From positions 1-55,598 of the forward strand of contig JAIOPX010000060.1 in NCBI GenBank assembly GCA_021413705.1: a DNA stretch of 55,598 bases, in the 5' to 3' direction. This document shows positions 7,942 to 16,569 of the stretch, piece by piece. The stretch is from Planctomycetota bacterium (GTDB lineage: Bacteria > Planctomycetota > Planctomycetia > Pirellulales > UBA7805). Positions within the stretch are counted from its first letter, which is position 1. Each line of letters begins with the position of its first letter. A program made the position numbers and the translations under genes. The notes under the pieces were generated by a model. The model was not told the DNA's origin. It searched no databases and saw only the letters and a list, made by a program, of their open reading frames with translations.

Positions 7942-8688
7942 ATGTTGACGAAAAATTGGACTCGTTCTGTGGTCTTGGGTGCCGCTCTGTGGGCGACTCT
8001 CGGCGCCATCAACGCCTCCGCGGCGTTGGTCATAACCAACGGGACTTTTACCCAAGGCGGAGGATACAACGCTAATGTGGTTGACTGGTTCGACGGCACC
8101 GCAGGCGGCGCCGGCAACCCCTATCAAGACACATTCATAGACACAAATCCCCAGCCGCCCGCCTCCGGCACCGAAGTCGTATTTTCTGGAAATGCGTCCC
8201 CGGCCCCCCAGAACTTCCTCTATCAGGCCATCGGCACCAAGGGAGCGACCGACGGCACGCTCAACTTTTCGGTCAACATTGGCAACTTCTCGACTAGCAC
8301 GACGTATCGCGGAGGCACATTGGAAATCAATCTCTTTCGATCAGGCACGTTTGTTGGTGCGGATGGCACGGATGTTCTCGGCGCGGCAGGTGTCACCCAG
8401 ATCGGTTCAACGATCACTAAAGCCATCGACCGAGGAGGCTCTTTCCCTAATAGCGCCTATGAAACGGGTTCGTTCAATATTGCATCTGTCAATCCCCTCG
8501 ATACGTTCTATCTCCGTTTTCACTGGACTCCGACCGGTGTAGACTCCTACATTGGCGCTGACCTCGTCACCATTACCGTAGACGCCGTTGCCGTGGACGC
8601 CGTGCCCGAGCCGAGCACATTCGTCCTGGCCACATTGGGCTTGGCCGCACTGGGGCTGGTCGGCTGGAAGCGTCGAGTGCGTGGCTGA
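7942..8688 (+). CDS. PEP-CTERM sorting-domain secreted protein
   Basis: 248 residues from the ATG at 7942; ATGs at 7915 and 7918 are also in frame, but this choice puts GGAAGG upstream and gives a normal signal peptide (TKNWTRSV, hydrophobic core, ASA). The mature region is Thr/Gly/Asn-rich and probably an all-beta domain; no enzymatic motif is visible. The C-terminal anchor is AVPEPSTFVLATLG, a hydrophobic helix, and the basic end WKRRVRG. Two terminator-like leader elements (types D and B) lie in the ~310 bases upstream, so expression may be attenuated. No clear terminator follows the stop. Confidence 0.88.
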   Translation: MLTKNWTRSVVLGAALWATLGAINASAALVITNGTFTQGGGYNANVVDWFDGTAGGAGNPYQDTFIDTNPQPPASGTEVVFSGNASPAPQNFLYQAIGTKGATDGTLNFSVNIGNFSTSTTYRGGTLEINLFRSGTFVGADGTDVLGAAGVTQIGSTITKAIDRGGSFPNSAYETGSFNIASVNPLDTFYLRFHWTPTGVDSYIGADLVTITVDAVAVDAVPEPSTFVLATLGLAALGLVGWKRRVRG

Positions 8689-8917
8689 ATGTGAATCGTA
8701 GAATGAGGAATGTGGATTAATTTGGAAGTAGAGAGCTTAGTGCCGGTAGGGGAGAGGTAACATCGGCGGGATCCGTCGCGGGCTTGCAAAAACGCACGGG
8801 GCGGCCCTTTTTCTATGCGCCACCGGTACGTGATCTAAGCCACGAACACTACCGTTTTATGATTTTGCCTAACAAACCACCGTATAGAATACTCGGTAGC
8901 GCTAACGAACCTCGTTT

Positions 8918-8972
8918 CCGGGATGTCTTTGGGGTAGTCCCCTGTCTGGGATATCATGAGTCCCAACTAACG
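8918..8972 (+). repeat. R1 repeat, partial diverged right half
   Basis: GGTAGTCCCCTGTCTGGG and ATGAGTCCCAAC keep the spacing of the R1 right-half signature GACCCCCGACTGGGG...TGAGTCCCAAG. Confidence 0.45.
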
Positions 8973-9276
8973 TCGGAACCACAGTTTCTGCTCTGGTTCC
9001 GCCAAACGAACCTTTTCTTAGGCTCCTGGCCAAAGGAACATTCCGCCAAGGCACTAGTATTCCCCACCGGCGGAGGGTAGCATGTGCCCGCTGAGTAGCA
9101 TTTCCCGCCACAAGAGCCTGAGGATTACCGCGACGCATTCGCCGAAGAAACGGCGACCGATTTAAAACATCATTATTCTTGTCCTGAACTGTCAGAAGGC
9201 ATCGGTGCCTTCTTCCACCTTGGGTTGACGATAGTCATGCCCGGTGGGAGATGCTCCCGATGCCTTTTTTGTTTTA
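8945..9276 (+). repeat. Long direct repeat L, copy 1
   Basis: Matches 29390-29709 in order. The last ~134 bases (from CCGAAGAAACGGCGACCGAT to the end of leader element C) are nearly identical; the first part is patchier (GTATTCCCCA.TGGCGG.GGGTAG, GAGCCTGAGGA). The copies are 20 kb apart, in the same orientation. Confidence 0.8.
9197..9270 (+). promoter_or_regulatory. Leader element type C (long-stem terminator-like hairpin), copy 1
   Basis: AGGCATCGG and CCGATGCCT form a 9-bp outer stem around a loop that can itself fold (CCACC with GGTGGG). Six T follow. It is upstream of the type B element and the PEP-CTERM gene at 9485. Confidence 0.65.
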
Positions 9277-9357
9277 AGCGACTCGCGTTGCAACTTGCCG
9301 TGACCGCCTGACAGGATTTTGGCCAATGCTCTCTCCGACTCGATTCACACCAGAAAC

Positions 9358-9405
9358 AGGGCGCTTGCGCTCCGCCGTTGGTGGTGGAACGTCAGCGCCC
9401 TTTTT
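9358..9405 (+). promoter_or_regulatory. Leader element type B, copy 2
   Basis: Differs from copy 1 (7796) by a single base in the inner hairpin (CCGCCGTTGGTGG in place of CCGCCGTCGGTGG). Ends in five T, 80 bases before the ATG at 9485. Confidence 0.65.
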
Positions 9406-9484
9406 CTTTTTCAGCCAGGCACCGATATCCAGTTCGCTCTCCGCTGCAACTGGAAAATTCAAGCTCAACCTTTGGAGGAAATAA

Positions 9485-10426
9485 ATGTTGCGTGCAATGC
9501 AAGTGGCCCTGATGGGATTGGCAATGTTCGTAGGTTCCGCCGCGCCGGCGTGGGCGGTGGTGCAGGTAAGCAACCTGGGCAACGCGAATGACTTTAACTT
9601 TACGATGAAATCCACCACCGACCGGATAGCGGGGTCGTTTACGACGGATGCTTCGGCTGCGTCATGGACATTGGCGGGCGTGACCGCCAGGCTCCAAGGC
9701 AACGGCTCTAGCCCGGTGCAAATGAGTCTGTTCGACAATGTCGGCGGTCAACCGGGATCCTTGCTCGAAGTGCTCGCGGGTACTCCCGCTCCCGCGGTGA
9801 GCAACACAGATTATTCATTTACATCCGCGGGCGAAGCCCTGAGCCCTTCGACCACCTACTGGCTGGTGTACCAAATGCTGTCAGGGTCACCCAGCGTGTA
9901 TTGGGCTGGCACCAACAACTTGAGCCAGACGTCCCCCAACGCCTGGACGATCGGCGATGGCATCGCCGGCAGTTCCAATAGCGGGGCCACATGGGGATCG
10001 GGGCCAGGGGTGGTGCAGTTCCGCGTGGACACAGCGGCCGCGGCAATAGATATTAGTCCGCCCTTCGTGACCGCACCGGCGCCATTTGTGGCCAGGCAGG
10101 GGGACGTAGTAACCCTTGCCGCCATCTACGGCGACAGCCAAGACCCCAATCCCTCGATCAGTTGGGTAACCCCTTTCGGCAACTTTACCGGCAATAACAT
10201 TCCCATGACCATTCCCTTCAACGCCCCTTTGGGCACGTATCCCCCCGCCGGGATTCCGATCACGGTGACAATCACGGACGCCAGCCAAAACTCGACTTCC
10301 GCTCAAACGAGTTTCACGGTGACCGCGGCCGAAGCCGTTCCCGAGCCCTCGACCTTCGTCCTGGCCGGGCTGGGGCTGGCCAGCCTAGGGTTGGTCGCGT
10401 GGCGGAGGCGCCGCGCTCGCAGTTGA
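9485..10426 (+). CDS. PEP-CTERM protein with choice-of-anchor-R-like domain
   Basis: 313 residues; the ATG has an excellent TTGGAGGAAATAA ribosome site. Signal peptide 1-24 ends PAWA. Residues ~30-180 match the choice-of-anchor R pattern: IAGSFTTDA, WTLAGVTARL, VQMSLFDNVGGQPGS, then LSPSTTYWLVYQ. Residues ~190-285 look like an Ig/PKD-like beta domain. The end is AVPEPSTFVLAGLG plus a hydrophobic helix and RRRRARS, a typical PEP-CTERM anchor. It is probably an exported surface or matrix protein processed by exosortase. Leader elements C and B lie upstream; a terminator and R1 repeat lie downstream. Confidence 0.92.
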   Translation: MLRAMQVALMGLAMFVGSAAPAWAVVQVSNLGNANDFNFTMKSTTDRIAGSFTTDASAASWTLAGVTARLQGNGSSPVQMSLFDNVGGQPGSLLEVLAGTPAPAVSNTDYSFTSAGEALSPSTTYWLVYQMLSGSPSVYWAGTNNLSQTSPNAWTIGDGIAGSSNSGATWGSGPGVVQFRVDTAAAAIDISPPFVTAPAPFVARQGDVVTLAAIYGDSQDPNPSISWVTPFGNFTGNNIPMTIPFNAPLGTYPPAGIPITVTITDASQNSTSAQTSFTVTAAEAVPEPSTFVLAGLGLASLGLVAWRRRRARS

Positions 10427-10458
10427 TCGTCGAAATTTGAAACCGACAAACAACAAGG

Positions 10459-10489
10459 CCCCGTTGTTCTTCTTGACCGACGGGGTTTT
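10459..10489 (+). terminator. Rho-independent terminator after PEP-CTERM gene
   Basis: CCCCGT and ACGGGG form the stem, followed by four T and G. It is weaker than the terminator at 7247 and is directly followed by an R1 repeat. Confidence 0.65.
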
Positions 10490-10490
10490 G

Positions 10491-10650
10491 TCATGCGCAG
10501 CCCCCTCGTATGGCCGCCCACTCGTCCAGTTTGCCATACCTTTTCTGACACGATGCAGAAAACGAGCGGTTTTGCCTTCCTTGAACGGCTTGGACAGGTG
10601 AGACCCCCGGCTGGGGCAACCTGAGTCCCAAGAACTCGTCGGCAGAGGGA
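10491..10650 (+). repeat. R1 repeat, full-length copy
   Basis: Starts GCAGCCCCCTCGT, continues CATACCTTTTCTGACACGATG and CAGAAAACGAGCGGTTTT, and ends with ACCCCCGGCTGGGGCA..CTGAGTCCCAAGAACTCGTCGG split by small changes. This is one of the best-preserved copies. Confidence 0.8.
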
Positions 10651-10755
10651 CTATGACAAAGCCCCGGCAAACGAATTGGGCACCCATGTCCGATTGAATG
10701 GTTGCTGGATCCGCCGGCCGGGATTGCGGAGCCACGCGGCGGTATAATCGCCGTC

Positions 10756-10872
10756 ATGGCCGACGTCACGAAAATCTTATCTCAAATCGAATCCGGCAAA
10801 GTCCACCCACAAAGTCATGATCCTGTAACGTATCAAAATTGTCCACGGTGCCGTCCTGACACCTTTTACTGA
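10756..10872 (+). pseudogene. ECF sigma factor N-terminal fragment
   Basis: A 38-codon frame from an ATG preceded by TATAAT. Its start, MADVTKILSQIESGK, matches the N-terminus of planctomycete ECF-like sigma factors (TIGR02999 type: xDVTRILSAIExGD). The similarity stops after ~16 residues and the frame closes at a TGA 17 bases before the GH130 start. Probably the remnant of a deleted sigma-factor gene whose promoter may now serve the GH130 gene. Confidence 0.5.
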
Positions 10873-10889
10873 CCGTAGGGAGATTCTTG

Positions 10890-12341
10890 ATGACAGTGCA
10901 TGTGACTCGACTGCCGATCCAACTGCTGCCGGATTCAAGCCGGGTCATTACCCGGTTCTTTGGGCCGGGAGACGAGAACCGGATCAGGGACATTATCAAG
11001 CGGATGTTGGCCATTCCCGAAACCAAGGTCGAGCCGCTCCTCGCGAGCCTCGAGAGCAACTTCCGGCTGACACACCCAAATATCGACGACGTTTTTCTCC
11101 AACATTTTGAGTTGGTCAAAAATCATGTTTCAGGCGCAGATGAACTCAGCGATAACCTGCGGTTGCTCATCGGTGCTTGCTTCACGATGGAATACGCCAT
11201 CGAGTCGGCCGCCCTGTTTAATCCCTCGATGGTTCCTGCTCTTGATCAGGCCGGCTTGCCGCCCGGCTCGGTGCGGTTCCTCATGAGCCTGCGGGCAACC
11301 GGCGAGGGTCACATTTCATCGATTGTCTTTCGCCGGGGTGTCGTCGATGCGAATGGCGGGGTCAGCGTCGACCCGCCCGGCCAACGCAGCCGGACGATGG
11401 CGGCGGTCGCTTGGGACAGTTTTGAAAAAGCGTTCTTCGTCCGTGAATTGCAGGCGCTTGGTGCGTGGACGAACCAAGCCCAGGCCACGCTAACCCTGCT
11501 GGGCGACCGGTTCACGCGAGCCCAACTCTCCGACGCCATCGACGCGGTTCGGGCCAGGGCGTCCGTTTCGGGCAAGTCGGAGGAAGCGAACGACGCCATG
11601 TTCGCGCTGACCCGGGCAAATTACCATCTCCACCTGCCGGAGGATGGCGACATTTCGGAGCTTGTCATTTTTCCGCATTCCGACAATGAACGGCACGGGA
11701 TCGAGGATATGCGCCTCGTCCAGTTCACGGATGACGATGGATTGTGCCGCTATTACGGCACCTACACTGCGTACGATGGATCGAGAATCTTTCCCCAGCT
11801 TCTCGAGTATCGAAAGGACGAGAACATCGAGATTCACATGCTCAGCGGAGGCTGTGCGAAGAACAAGGGGATGGCGCTCTTCCCGCGAAAGATCGACGGT
11901 AAGTACGCGATGGTAGCGCGTTTGGACAATGAAAACCTTTACTACATGGAGTCGGACGACGTGTACACGTGGGACCGCGCCCGGCTGCTCCAGACGCCAA
12001 GATTTCCCTGGGAGGTGATCCAGATCGGCAATTGCGGATCACCCCTCGAAACGGAGGCGGGCTGGCTACTCTTGACCCACGGCGTGGGCCCGATGCGCCA
12101 ATACTGCATTGGCGCGACCCTGTTGGACCATGACGACCCTTGCCGAGTGATCGGCCAGACCAGCCAACCCCTGCTCGTTCCCACCGGAAAGGAACGCATC
12201 GGTTATGTGCCGAATGTCGTCTACTCGTGCGGCGGCATGATCCACATGGGATTCCTGATCCTCCCCTACGCGATGAGCGACTCAGCCTCAAGCATCGCCG
12301 TTATCAACGTCGACGAATTGATATCGTCGCTTGAACAATAA
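10890..12341 (+). CDS. Glycoside hydrolase family 130 protein (mannoside phosphorylase/hydrolase type)
   Basis: 483 residues from the ATG at 10890 with TAGGGAG 8 bases upstream. The C-terminal ~230 residues form the GH130 five-bladed propeller: GIEDMRLVQF near residue 270 (its Asp aligns with the conserved catalytic Asp), YYGTYTAYDG, NKGMALFPRK near 325, GNCGSPLETEAGWLLLTHG, LLDHDDP, and GYVPNVVYSCGG. The N-terminal ~200 residues are an extra mainly helical region seen in the longer GH130 subgroup. Known members act on beta-mannosides by phosphorolysis or hydrolysis; the substrate here cannot be told. No signal peptide, so cytoplasmic. Single gene, followed by a weak terminator and an R1 repeat. 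Confidence 0.85.
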   Translation: MTVHVTRLPIQLLPDSSRVITRFFGPGDENRIRDIIKRMLAIPETKVEPLLASLESNFRLTHPNIDDVFLQHFELVKNHVSGADELSDNLRLLIGACFTMEYAIESAALFNPSMVPALDQAGLPPGSVRFLMSLRATGEGHISSIVFRRGVVDANGGVSVDPPGQRSRTMAAVAWDSFEKAFFVRELQALGAWTNQAQATLTLLGDRFTRAQLSDAIDAVRARASVSGKSEEANDAMFALTRANYHLHLPEDGDISELVIFPHSDNERHGIEDMRLVQFTDDDGLCRYYGTYTAYDGSRIFPQLLEYRKDENIEIHMLSGGCAKNKGMALFPRKIDGKYAMVARLDNENLYYMESDDVYTWDRARLLQTPRFPWEVIQIGNCGSPLETEAGWLLLTHGVGPMRQYCIGATLLDHDDPCRVIGQTSQPLLVPTGKERIGYVPNVVYSCGGMIHMGFLILPYAMSDSASSIAVINVDELISSLEQ

Positions 12342-12368
12342 AGAACTCGACCGCCTAACGCACCATCG

Positions 12369-12401
12369 GCCCCGTCCGGCCTTTGGTCGGGCGGCGCTTT
12401 T
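12369..12401 (+). terminator. Imperfect Rho-independent terminator after GH130 gene
   Basis: GGCCCCGTCCGGCC can pair with GGTCGGGCGGCGC with mismatches, followed by TTTTGC. Its position, directly before an R1 repeat, matches the other terminators of this type. Confidence 0.5.
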
Positions 12402-12406
12402 GCTTT

Positions 12407-12536
12407 CCGCAGTCCCTCCAATGGGCACCCCATGGTCTCACCGCCCATACGTTTACCGATATCCGTCATCTAACGACCCATACTCAGAATGCCGTTTCAG
12501 GGATTGGCCCCCATGCTGGGGCACACGCACCAGCAG
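12407..12536 (+). repeat. R1 repeat copy
   Basis: CCGCAGTCCCTCCAATGGG and CACCCCATGGTCTC are the conserved left half; the right half keeps only CCCCCATGCTGGGGCA. The right end is close to the histidine kinase ribosome site. Confidence 0.75.
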
Positions 12537-12591
12537 TATACTACCTCGCACTGAGAAAGCAGCGCTCGTTTTCGCTAGGAGAGAAAGAGCC

Positions 12592-13725
12592 ATGGCCGAA
12601 TCATCGTCGGAGTCCGACCCGCTTGAAACGGCAGCAGGCGCGGCGAAATGGAAGCAATTCGAGGCCGAGTTGGCGCGGATGACCAAGGTCTATCTGGATG
12701 CCGCGGACCCCATCGTCATTCGTGACATGGAGGGAAATGTGGTGGACATCAACCACGAAACCGAACGAGTCTTCGGCTGGTCGCGCGGCGAGTTTCTGAA
12801 CCGGGGCATCAAGCATCTCTTGACGCCTGAGTTCCATCCGGCGGCGGACGACATGTACAGTCGCGTGCAGCGTGGAGAATTGGTTCGCAACGTCGAGGGC
12901 GCCGTCCGCTCGAAGTCTGGCGACATCGTGCCCGTGCTGGTAACGGCCTTTCTGCTCACCGACGAACACGATCGACCGCTCGGCTACGCGCAAATCGTCA
13001 AGGATATCACCCGGCTGAAGGAGGCGACGGAGCAGTTGGCGGAACGGAACCGTGAATTGCAGCAGTTTGCCAACACGATCTCGCACGATCTGGGGGCGCC
13101 GCTGCGCTCGATTCGTCTATCCGCCGACCTCCTGCGCAAGGAATGCGGGGACGGAATAAACGAAGAGAGTCGCGAGCACCTCGCCTTCATCAGCGAGGGC
13201 ATCGACCGCTTGGATCGCATGGTCGAAGAACTGGTGGACTATGCCCAAATCGAGTTGCGGGAGTTTGTATTCCAGGAGACCGATTGCGGCCGGGCGCTGG
13301 CCGAAGCGCTGGCGAACCTGCAGGCGGCGATCACCGAGAACAGCGCCGTCGTGACCTGGGATGCGCTGCCGACCCTCCAGGCCAACCGGACGTGGATCGT
13401 GCAACTATTTCAGAACTTGATCGGCAATGCCATCAAGTTTCGCCGCTTTGAACCACCCCGCATTCACGTCTCCGTCACTGCGGAGGAGGGTGGTTGGAGA
13501 TTTACGATTCGCGACAACGGGATTGGCATCGACGCCAGCGACTTGGAAAGTATCTTTGGATTGTTTCGTCGCCTGCATGCCGACAACCTCTTTCCCGGTA
13601 CGGGGTTCGGTTTAGCCATCTGCAAAGCGATCGTGGCGCGACATGGCGGGAAGATCTGGGTCGAATCTGAGAAGGGCGCCGGCTCCACGTTTCATTTCAC
13701 ACTGCCACAGCCTCGCGACGGCTGA
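12592..13725 (+). CDS. PAS-domain sensor histidine kinase (cytoplasmic)
   Basis: 377 residues from the ATG at 12592 (CTAGGAGAGAAAGAG upstream); the longer frame from 12331 runs through the repeat and is not used. Residues ~25-145 are a PAS domain (PIVIRDMEGNVVDINHETER, FGWSRGEFL). A short coiled coil leads to the HisKA box FANTISHDLGAPLRSIR with the phospho-accepting His. The ATPase domain has the N box NLIGNAIKFR, G1 RDNGIGID and G2 GTGFGLAICKAI. No membrane segment, so it senses an internal signal. No response regulator is adjacent; the nearest is the NtrC-type gene 3 kb away, which has its own kinase. Similar to the phytochrome-like/CikA class of soluble PAS kinases in planctomycetes. Confidence 0.88.
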   Translation: MAESSSESDPLETAAGAAKWKQFEAELARMTKVYLDAADPIVIRDMEGNVVDINHETERVFGWSRGEFLNRGIKHLLTPEFHPAADDMYSRVQRGELVRNVEGAVRSKSGDIVPVLVTAFLLTDEHDRPLGYAQIVKDITRLKEATEQLAERNRELQQFANTISHDLGAPLRSIRLSADLLRKECGDGINEESREHLAFISEGIDRLDRMVEELVDYAQIELREFVFQETDCGRALAEALANLQAAITENSAVVTWDALPTLQANRTWIVQLFQNLIGNAIKFRRFEPPRIHVSVTAEEGGWRFTIRDNGIGIDASDLESIFGLFRRLHADNLFPGTGFGLAICKAIVARHGGKIWVESEKGAGSTFHFTLPQPRDG

Positions 13726-13751
13726 GGGGATTCACCCAATGCAGAATGACT

Positions 13752-13903
13752 GTAGCCCCTCCGATGGGCACCCCATCGTCTCGTCAGCCATACCTTGTTG
13801 GTATCGTTCAGCAAACCACCGAATTTCGGTTTTTGGACGGAGTGCGGACGGTGACCCCCGACTGGGGCAGTGGCGGTCCCAAGAACTCATCTCAGAAGGG
13901 TTT
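13752..13903 (+). repeat. R1 repeat, full-length copy
   Basis: Contains CCCCTCCGATGGGCACCCC followed by ATCGTCTCGTC, then CATACC, a variable middle, and GTGACCCCCGACTGGGGCAG..GGTCCCAAGAACTCATC. Lies between the convergent ends of the kinase and pilT-like genes, without a strong terminator hairpin in front. Confidence 0.8.
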
Positions 13904-13978
13904 TCTGCTCGGAACCGTCAAACGAATGATTTGTTGCGGCGAAGTTCAAATCCGGTCGCGCCGCTCTATCCCATGAGC

Positions 13979-15178
13979 CTACAGGATCCCCGGTGTACTG
14001 ACGCGGATCCCTTTGAGGGCCATCTTTAGCGCGTCCTGGTTGGGGGCCACCGAGAAGGCCGTGTTCGTATCGATCAGATCGTCGTCGACCAGCTTCTTGA
14101 GGCTCATCGTGAAATCCTGCATCCCATCCGCCGCGCCGATGCGGATGGCGTCAGACAGTTTGTTGTCCTCGCCCTGCAAGATCAGCTTCTGCACGATGGG
14201 GCTAAAAAACATGATCTCGACCGCTGGCACCCGGCCCACGTCCGGCTTGATGGACTTGAGCAGCTTTTGCGCGATGATGCCTCTCGTATTGAACGCGATC
14301 GCGCTGCGTATAGCCCCGTGCATTTCCTGAGGAAATAAATCCAGGATACGCCCGATAGTCGTCGCAGCGCTGGACGCATGAATCGTTCCATAGACTAGGT
14401 GGCCCGTTTCCGCAGCATGAATAGCCGTCATGAACGTCTCCTGGTCACGCATTTCTCCCACCAGCATGACGTCGGGGTCTTCACGCACCGCGTGTTTCAT
14501 GCCGGTCGCAAAGTCTTCAACATCCTGGCCGATCTCCCGCTGGTTAATCAGGCATTTGTCCTGGGTGTAGACGAACTCGATCGGATCTTCTAGCGTCAGG
14601 ATATGTTTGCGGTACTTGCGATTGATGTAGTTCAGCATCGCCGCGATCGTCGTCGATTTGCCCGAACCCGTGACGCCGGCCAGCAGGATCAGGCCTTGGT
14701 CGTAATTGCAAAGCTGCTCCACGGTTGGCGGCAGATAGAGACCCTCGAAGTCCGGAATCCAATTGTTGATTCGGCGAGCCACCAAACCGATGTTCCCCAA
14801 CTGCGTGAGCACGTTCACGCGGAACCGCCACGTCGTGCCGTCGACCACACAGGAATAGGCGAGGTCCACTCCGCCCGTCTTACGGAAAATCCCTTGAGCA
14901 CGCTCGTCCATCATCGGCAGCAGCAGCCCCACCATCTCTTCAGCTTCGATAGCGCCTCGATTCAGCGGCTTCAACTCGCCCTTCGTCCGCACCATCGGCG
15001 GACTGCCCACTTTCATGTGCAGGTCGCTTCCCTCCAGCTTCACCAGCGCACGAAACAACTTGTCCACTTCCAGGTCCTGCTTCTGCCGATTGAGACGGTT
15101 CAGCAAGTAGTCGCTCAAGCCGTCCGCGTTGCTCGCGCGGGACATGTCCCCTTGTTCTTCAGCCTGCTTGTGCGACAT
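13979..15178 (-). CDS. pilT: PilT/PilU-type twitching motility retraction ATPase
   Basis: 399 residues starting at the ATG complementary to 15176-15178, which has AGGAGA 8 bases upstream; an earlier ATG at 15226 has no such site. The N-terminal ~35 residues are an extra charged segment. Then come the GspE/PilT N-domain (DLHMKVGSPPMVRTKGEL), Walker A GVTGSGKST, the Asp box LEDPIEFVY, Walker B DVMLVGEMRD and the His box TGHLVYGTIHASSA. PilT and PilU power retraction of type IV pili at the inner membrane. No other pilus gene is nearby. The AIRSAIAF..RGIIAQKL segment also fits the family. It could equally be PilU; the two cannot be separated by motif alone. Confidence 0.85.
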   Translation of the reverse strand: MSHKQAEEQGDMSRASNADGLSDYLLNRLNRQKQDLEVDKLFRALVKLEGSDLHMKVGSPPMVRTKGELKPLNRGAIEAEEMVGLLLPMMDERAQGIFRKTGGVDLAYSCVVDGTTWRFRVNVLTQLGNIGLVARRINNWIPDFEGLYLPPTVEQLCNYDQGLILLAGVTGSGKSTTIAAMLNYINRKYRKHILTLEDPIEFVYTQDKCLINQREIGQDVEDFATGMKHAVREDPDVMLVGEMRDQETFMTAIHAAETGHLVYGTIHASSAATTIGRILDLFPQEMHGAIRSAIAFNTRGIIAQKLLKSIKPDVGRVPAVEIMFFSPIVQKLILQGEDNKLSDAIRIGAADGMQDFTMSLKKLVDDDLIDTNTAFSVAPNQDALKMALKGIRVSTPGIL

Positions 15179-15341
15179 TTCCGAGTTCTCCTGTGATGGT
15201 TGGTCCGTGAGCCATGGTGCGTTCACTTCGACCCGAGAACAGAATCATGACAACAAGGTGATGATGGATGTGCCGGATCGAATCGAGTGCAAGGACTGGG
15301 ACCGCAGGCAGTGGCCACGCGCCACGTTCATGCTGAACATG

Positions 15342-16094
15342 CTACTCTCCGCTGGTTGTCGATGCAGTCCCTCCTTCGCTTGACAGAGCGGCGCTCTCGT
15401 CATTTGTCAACACGCGGATGCGGACCTCGACATGATTTTTTTCCTCTGCGCGTCGATAATTCAGCGTGTCCACCATGTCCAGTACCAGCAGCAGTCCAAG
15501 ACCGCCAGCCTCGCGGTCTTCGGCGTGCAGATCGAGCGCAGGGCCGCTGCGGGGATCGAACGGCCTTCCGTCGTCCACAATGCGCAGAATAATCTGATCG
15601 CGCAGAATAACGAGTTCCATGTCGATATAGTGCGTGTTGTAGTCGACATAGGCATAGCGCATCACATTAGTGACCAGTTCATCGACGACCAGATGCACAG
15701 CGTAGGCGGCCCTGTGAGGAACGTGATGGGCATCAAGGAAGTCCGTGACGCGGGCACTCAAGCCCTTGAGTTCAGCGACTTCGTTTTTGATCGCCAGCCT
15801 CAATTCGCCTTCTCGGGGGGGACGTGCCGGGGCGGCGGATATTGATTGCTGGGACGTGGATTCGTCGGTTTCGGCCTTGAGCTGCGGACTGGCGGCGTCG
15901 GATTGGCCCTGAGCGCCCCGCAGGATGCGTATTGCTTCGTCCAGGTCGTACGCAAACGGGAACATCTTATCCACCCGGGACGTCTTCAGGACGGATTCCA
16001 CGATACCCCTCGGGTTCAGGAGGACCATGGAGTGGCCGACATTCTTGAGTTTTTTGCCGTTGGTGATCAGCAGGCCAATTCCACGAGACGCCAT
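15342..16094 (-). CDS. Anti-sigma-factor-type HATPase (RsbW/SpoIIAB-like) with truncated STAS domain
   Basis: 250 residues from the first ATG in this frame (MASRGIGLL). Residues 1-58 are the C-terminal half of a STAS anti-anti-sigma domain, starting at the (D/A)S-R-G loop whose Ser is normally phosphorylated. A Gln/Ser/Ala-rich linker follows. Residues ~100-235 are a GHKL kinase domain: HLVVDELVTNVMRYAY (N box), RIVDDGRPFDP (G1) and GGLGLLLVLDMVD (G2). Such STAS-kinase fusions take part in partner-switching control of sigma factors. The missing N-terminal half of the STAS domain is found just upstream in another frame (16095-16212), so this gene is probably damaged by an out-of-frame deletion. 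Confidence 0.7.
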   Translation of the reverse strand: MASRGIGLLITNGKKLKNVGHSMVLLNPRGIVESVLKTSRVDKMFPFAYDLDEAIRILRGAQGQSDAASPQLKAETDESTSQQSISAAPARPPREGELRLAIKNEVAELKGLSARVTDFLDAHHVPHRAAYAVHLVVDELVTNVMRYAYVDYNTHYIDMELVILRDQIILRIVDDGRPFDPRSGPALDLHAEDREAGGLGLLLVLDMVDTLNYRRAEEKNHVEVRIRVLTNDESAALSSEGGTASTTSGE

Positions 16095-16212
16095 AAATTC
16101 GCGTCGCCTCCGAGAAACCCGCGCTCACTTCCTCAGTTCCTGTCGTGTCCAGGCGACCGGCAAGTACGATGTGGGTGATGTCGTCCTCGCGTGGGAGAAT
16201 CGTCATCTTCAT
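16095..16212 (-). pseudogene. N-terminal STAS half, out of frame with 15342-16094
   Basis: From the ATG complementary to 16210-16212 the reading MKMTILPREDDITHIVLAG followed by RLDTTGTEEVSAGFSEAT is a good STAS start. The frame then leaves the family, whereas the downstream frame resumes at MASRGIGLL. Compared with SpoIIAA-like proteins about 15 residues are missing between the halves, and the frame change is consistent with a deletion of 3n+2 bases. Confidence 0.65.
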
Positions 16213-16473
16213 GGTTGGGCTCCGGATCTGGCCTGCCGGTGTCGTTTCCGTCCCATAAAGCACCCGCTTAACACACAACACGATTGAGCTGCTGCTGCGA
16301 AGATGTCCGGGCATAGTTGGGGAGACGATAAAGACGTCCAGCGGGCCCCCAGTCTACAACAGCTGTGAACCATTGTTCAAGTTGACCGCGGCATCTTGTT
16401 CGGGCGGATATCCATTCCGCCAGTCTCAGTTAGATATCCGAGCGATCGAAGTTTCTGGACCCTATGCATACCA

Positions 16474-16489
16474 TGGCACAAAGTTGGCA
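16474..16489 (+). promoter_or_regulatory. Candidate sigma-54 promoter with no gene downstream
   Basis: TGGCACAAAGTTGGCA has GG (16475-16476) and GC (16487-16488) separated by exactly 10 bases and a perfect TGGCAC -24 box; the -12 box TGGCA differs from TTGCA at one base. A terminator lies ~80 bases downstream at 16570, with no ORF between, so a transcript of about 95 bases would be made. The neighbouring minus-strand gene is an NtrC-type sigma-54 activator. Confidence 0.45.
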
Positions 16490-16569
16490 GGGCGCAGCTC
16501 CTGTCGAAGATCCGCCGCCCGTGTGACGACAAGCTGCCGCGCGCCGCCCGACAAGCGTGGCGGTGGTAA

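Larger units (their letters stand above)
8689..9484 (+). other. Repeat-rich intergenic region
   Basis: No supported gene. Holds a diverged R1 right half (8918-8972), a ~330-base segment duplicated at 29390-29709 (8945-9276 here), and leader elements C (9197-9270) and B (9358-9405) upstream of the next PEP-CTERM gene. Confidence 0.75.

Noticed and set aside
7749..8075. ORF in another frame across the leader and start of the second PEP-CTERM gene
   Set aside because: Runs through hairpins and a signal-peptide coding region; no ribosome site.
14603..15196. 197-codon plus-strand ORF opposite the pilT-like gene
   Set aside because: Shadow of the PilT coding sequence, which has all family motifs.
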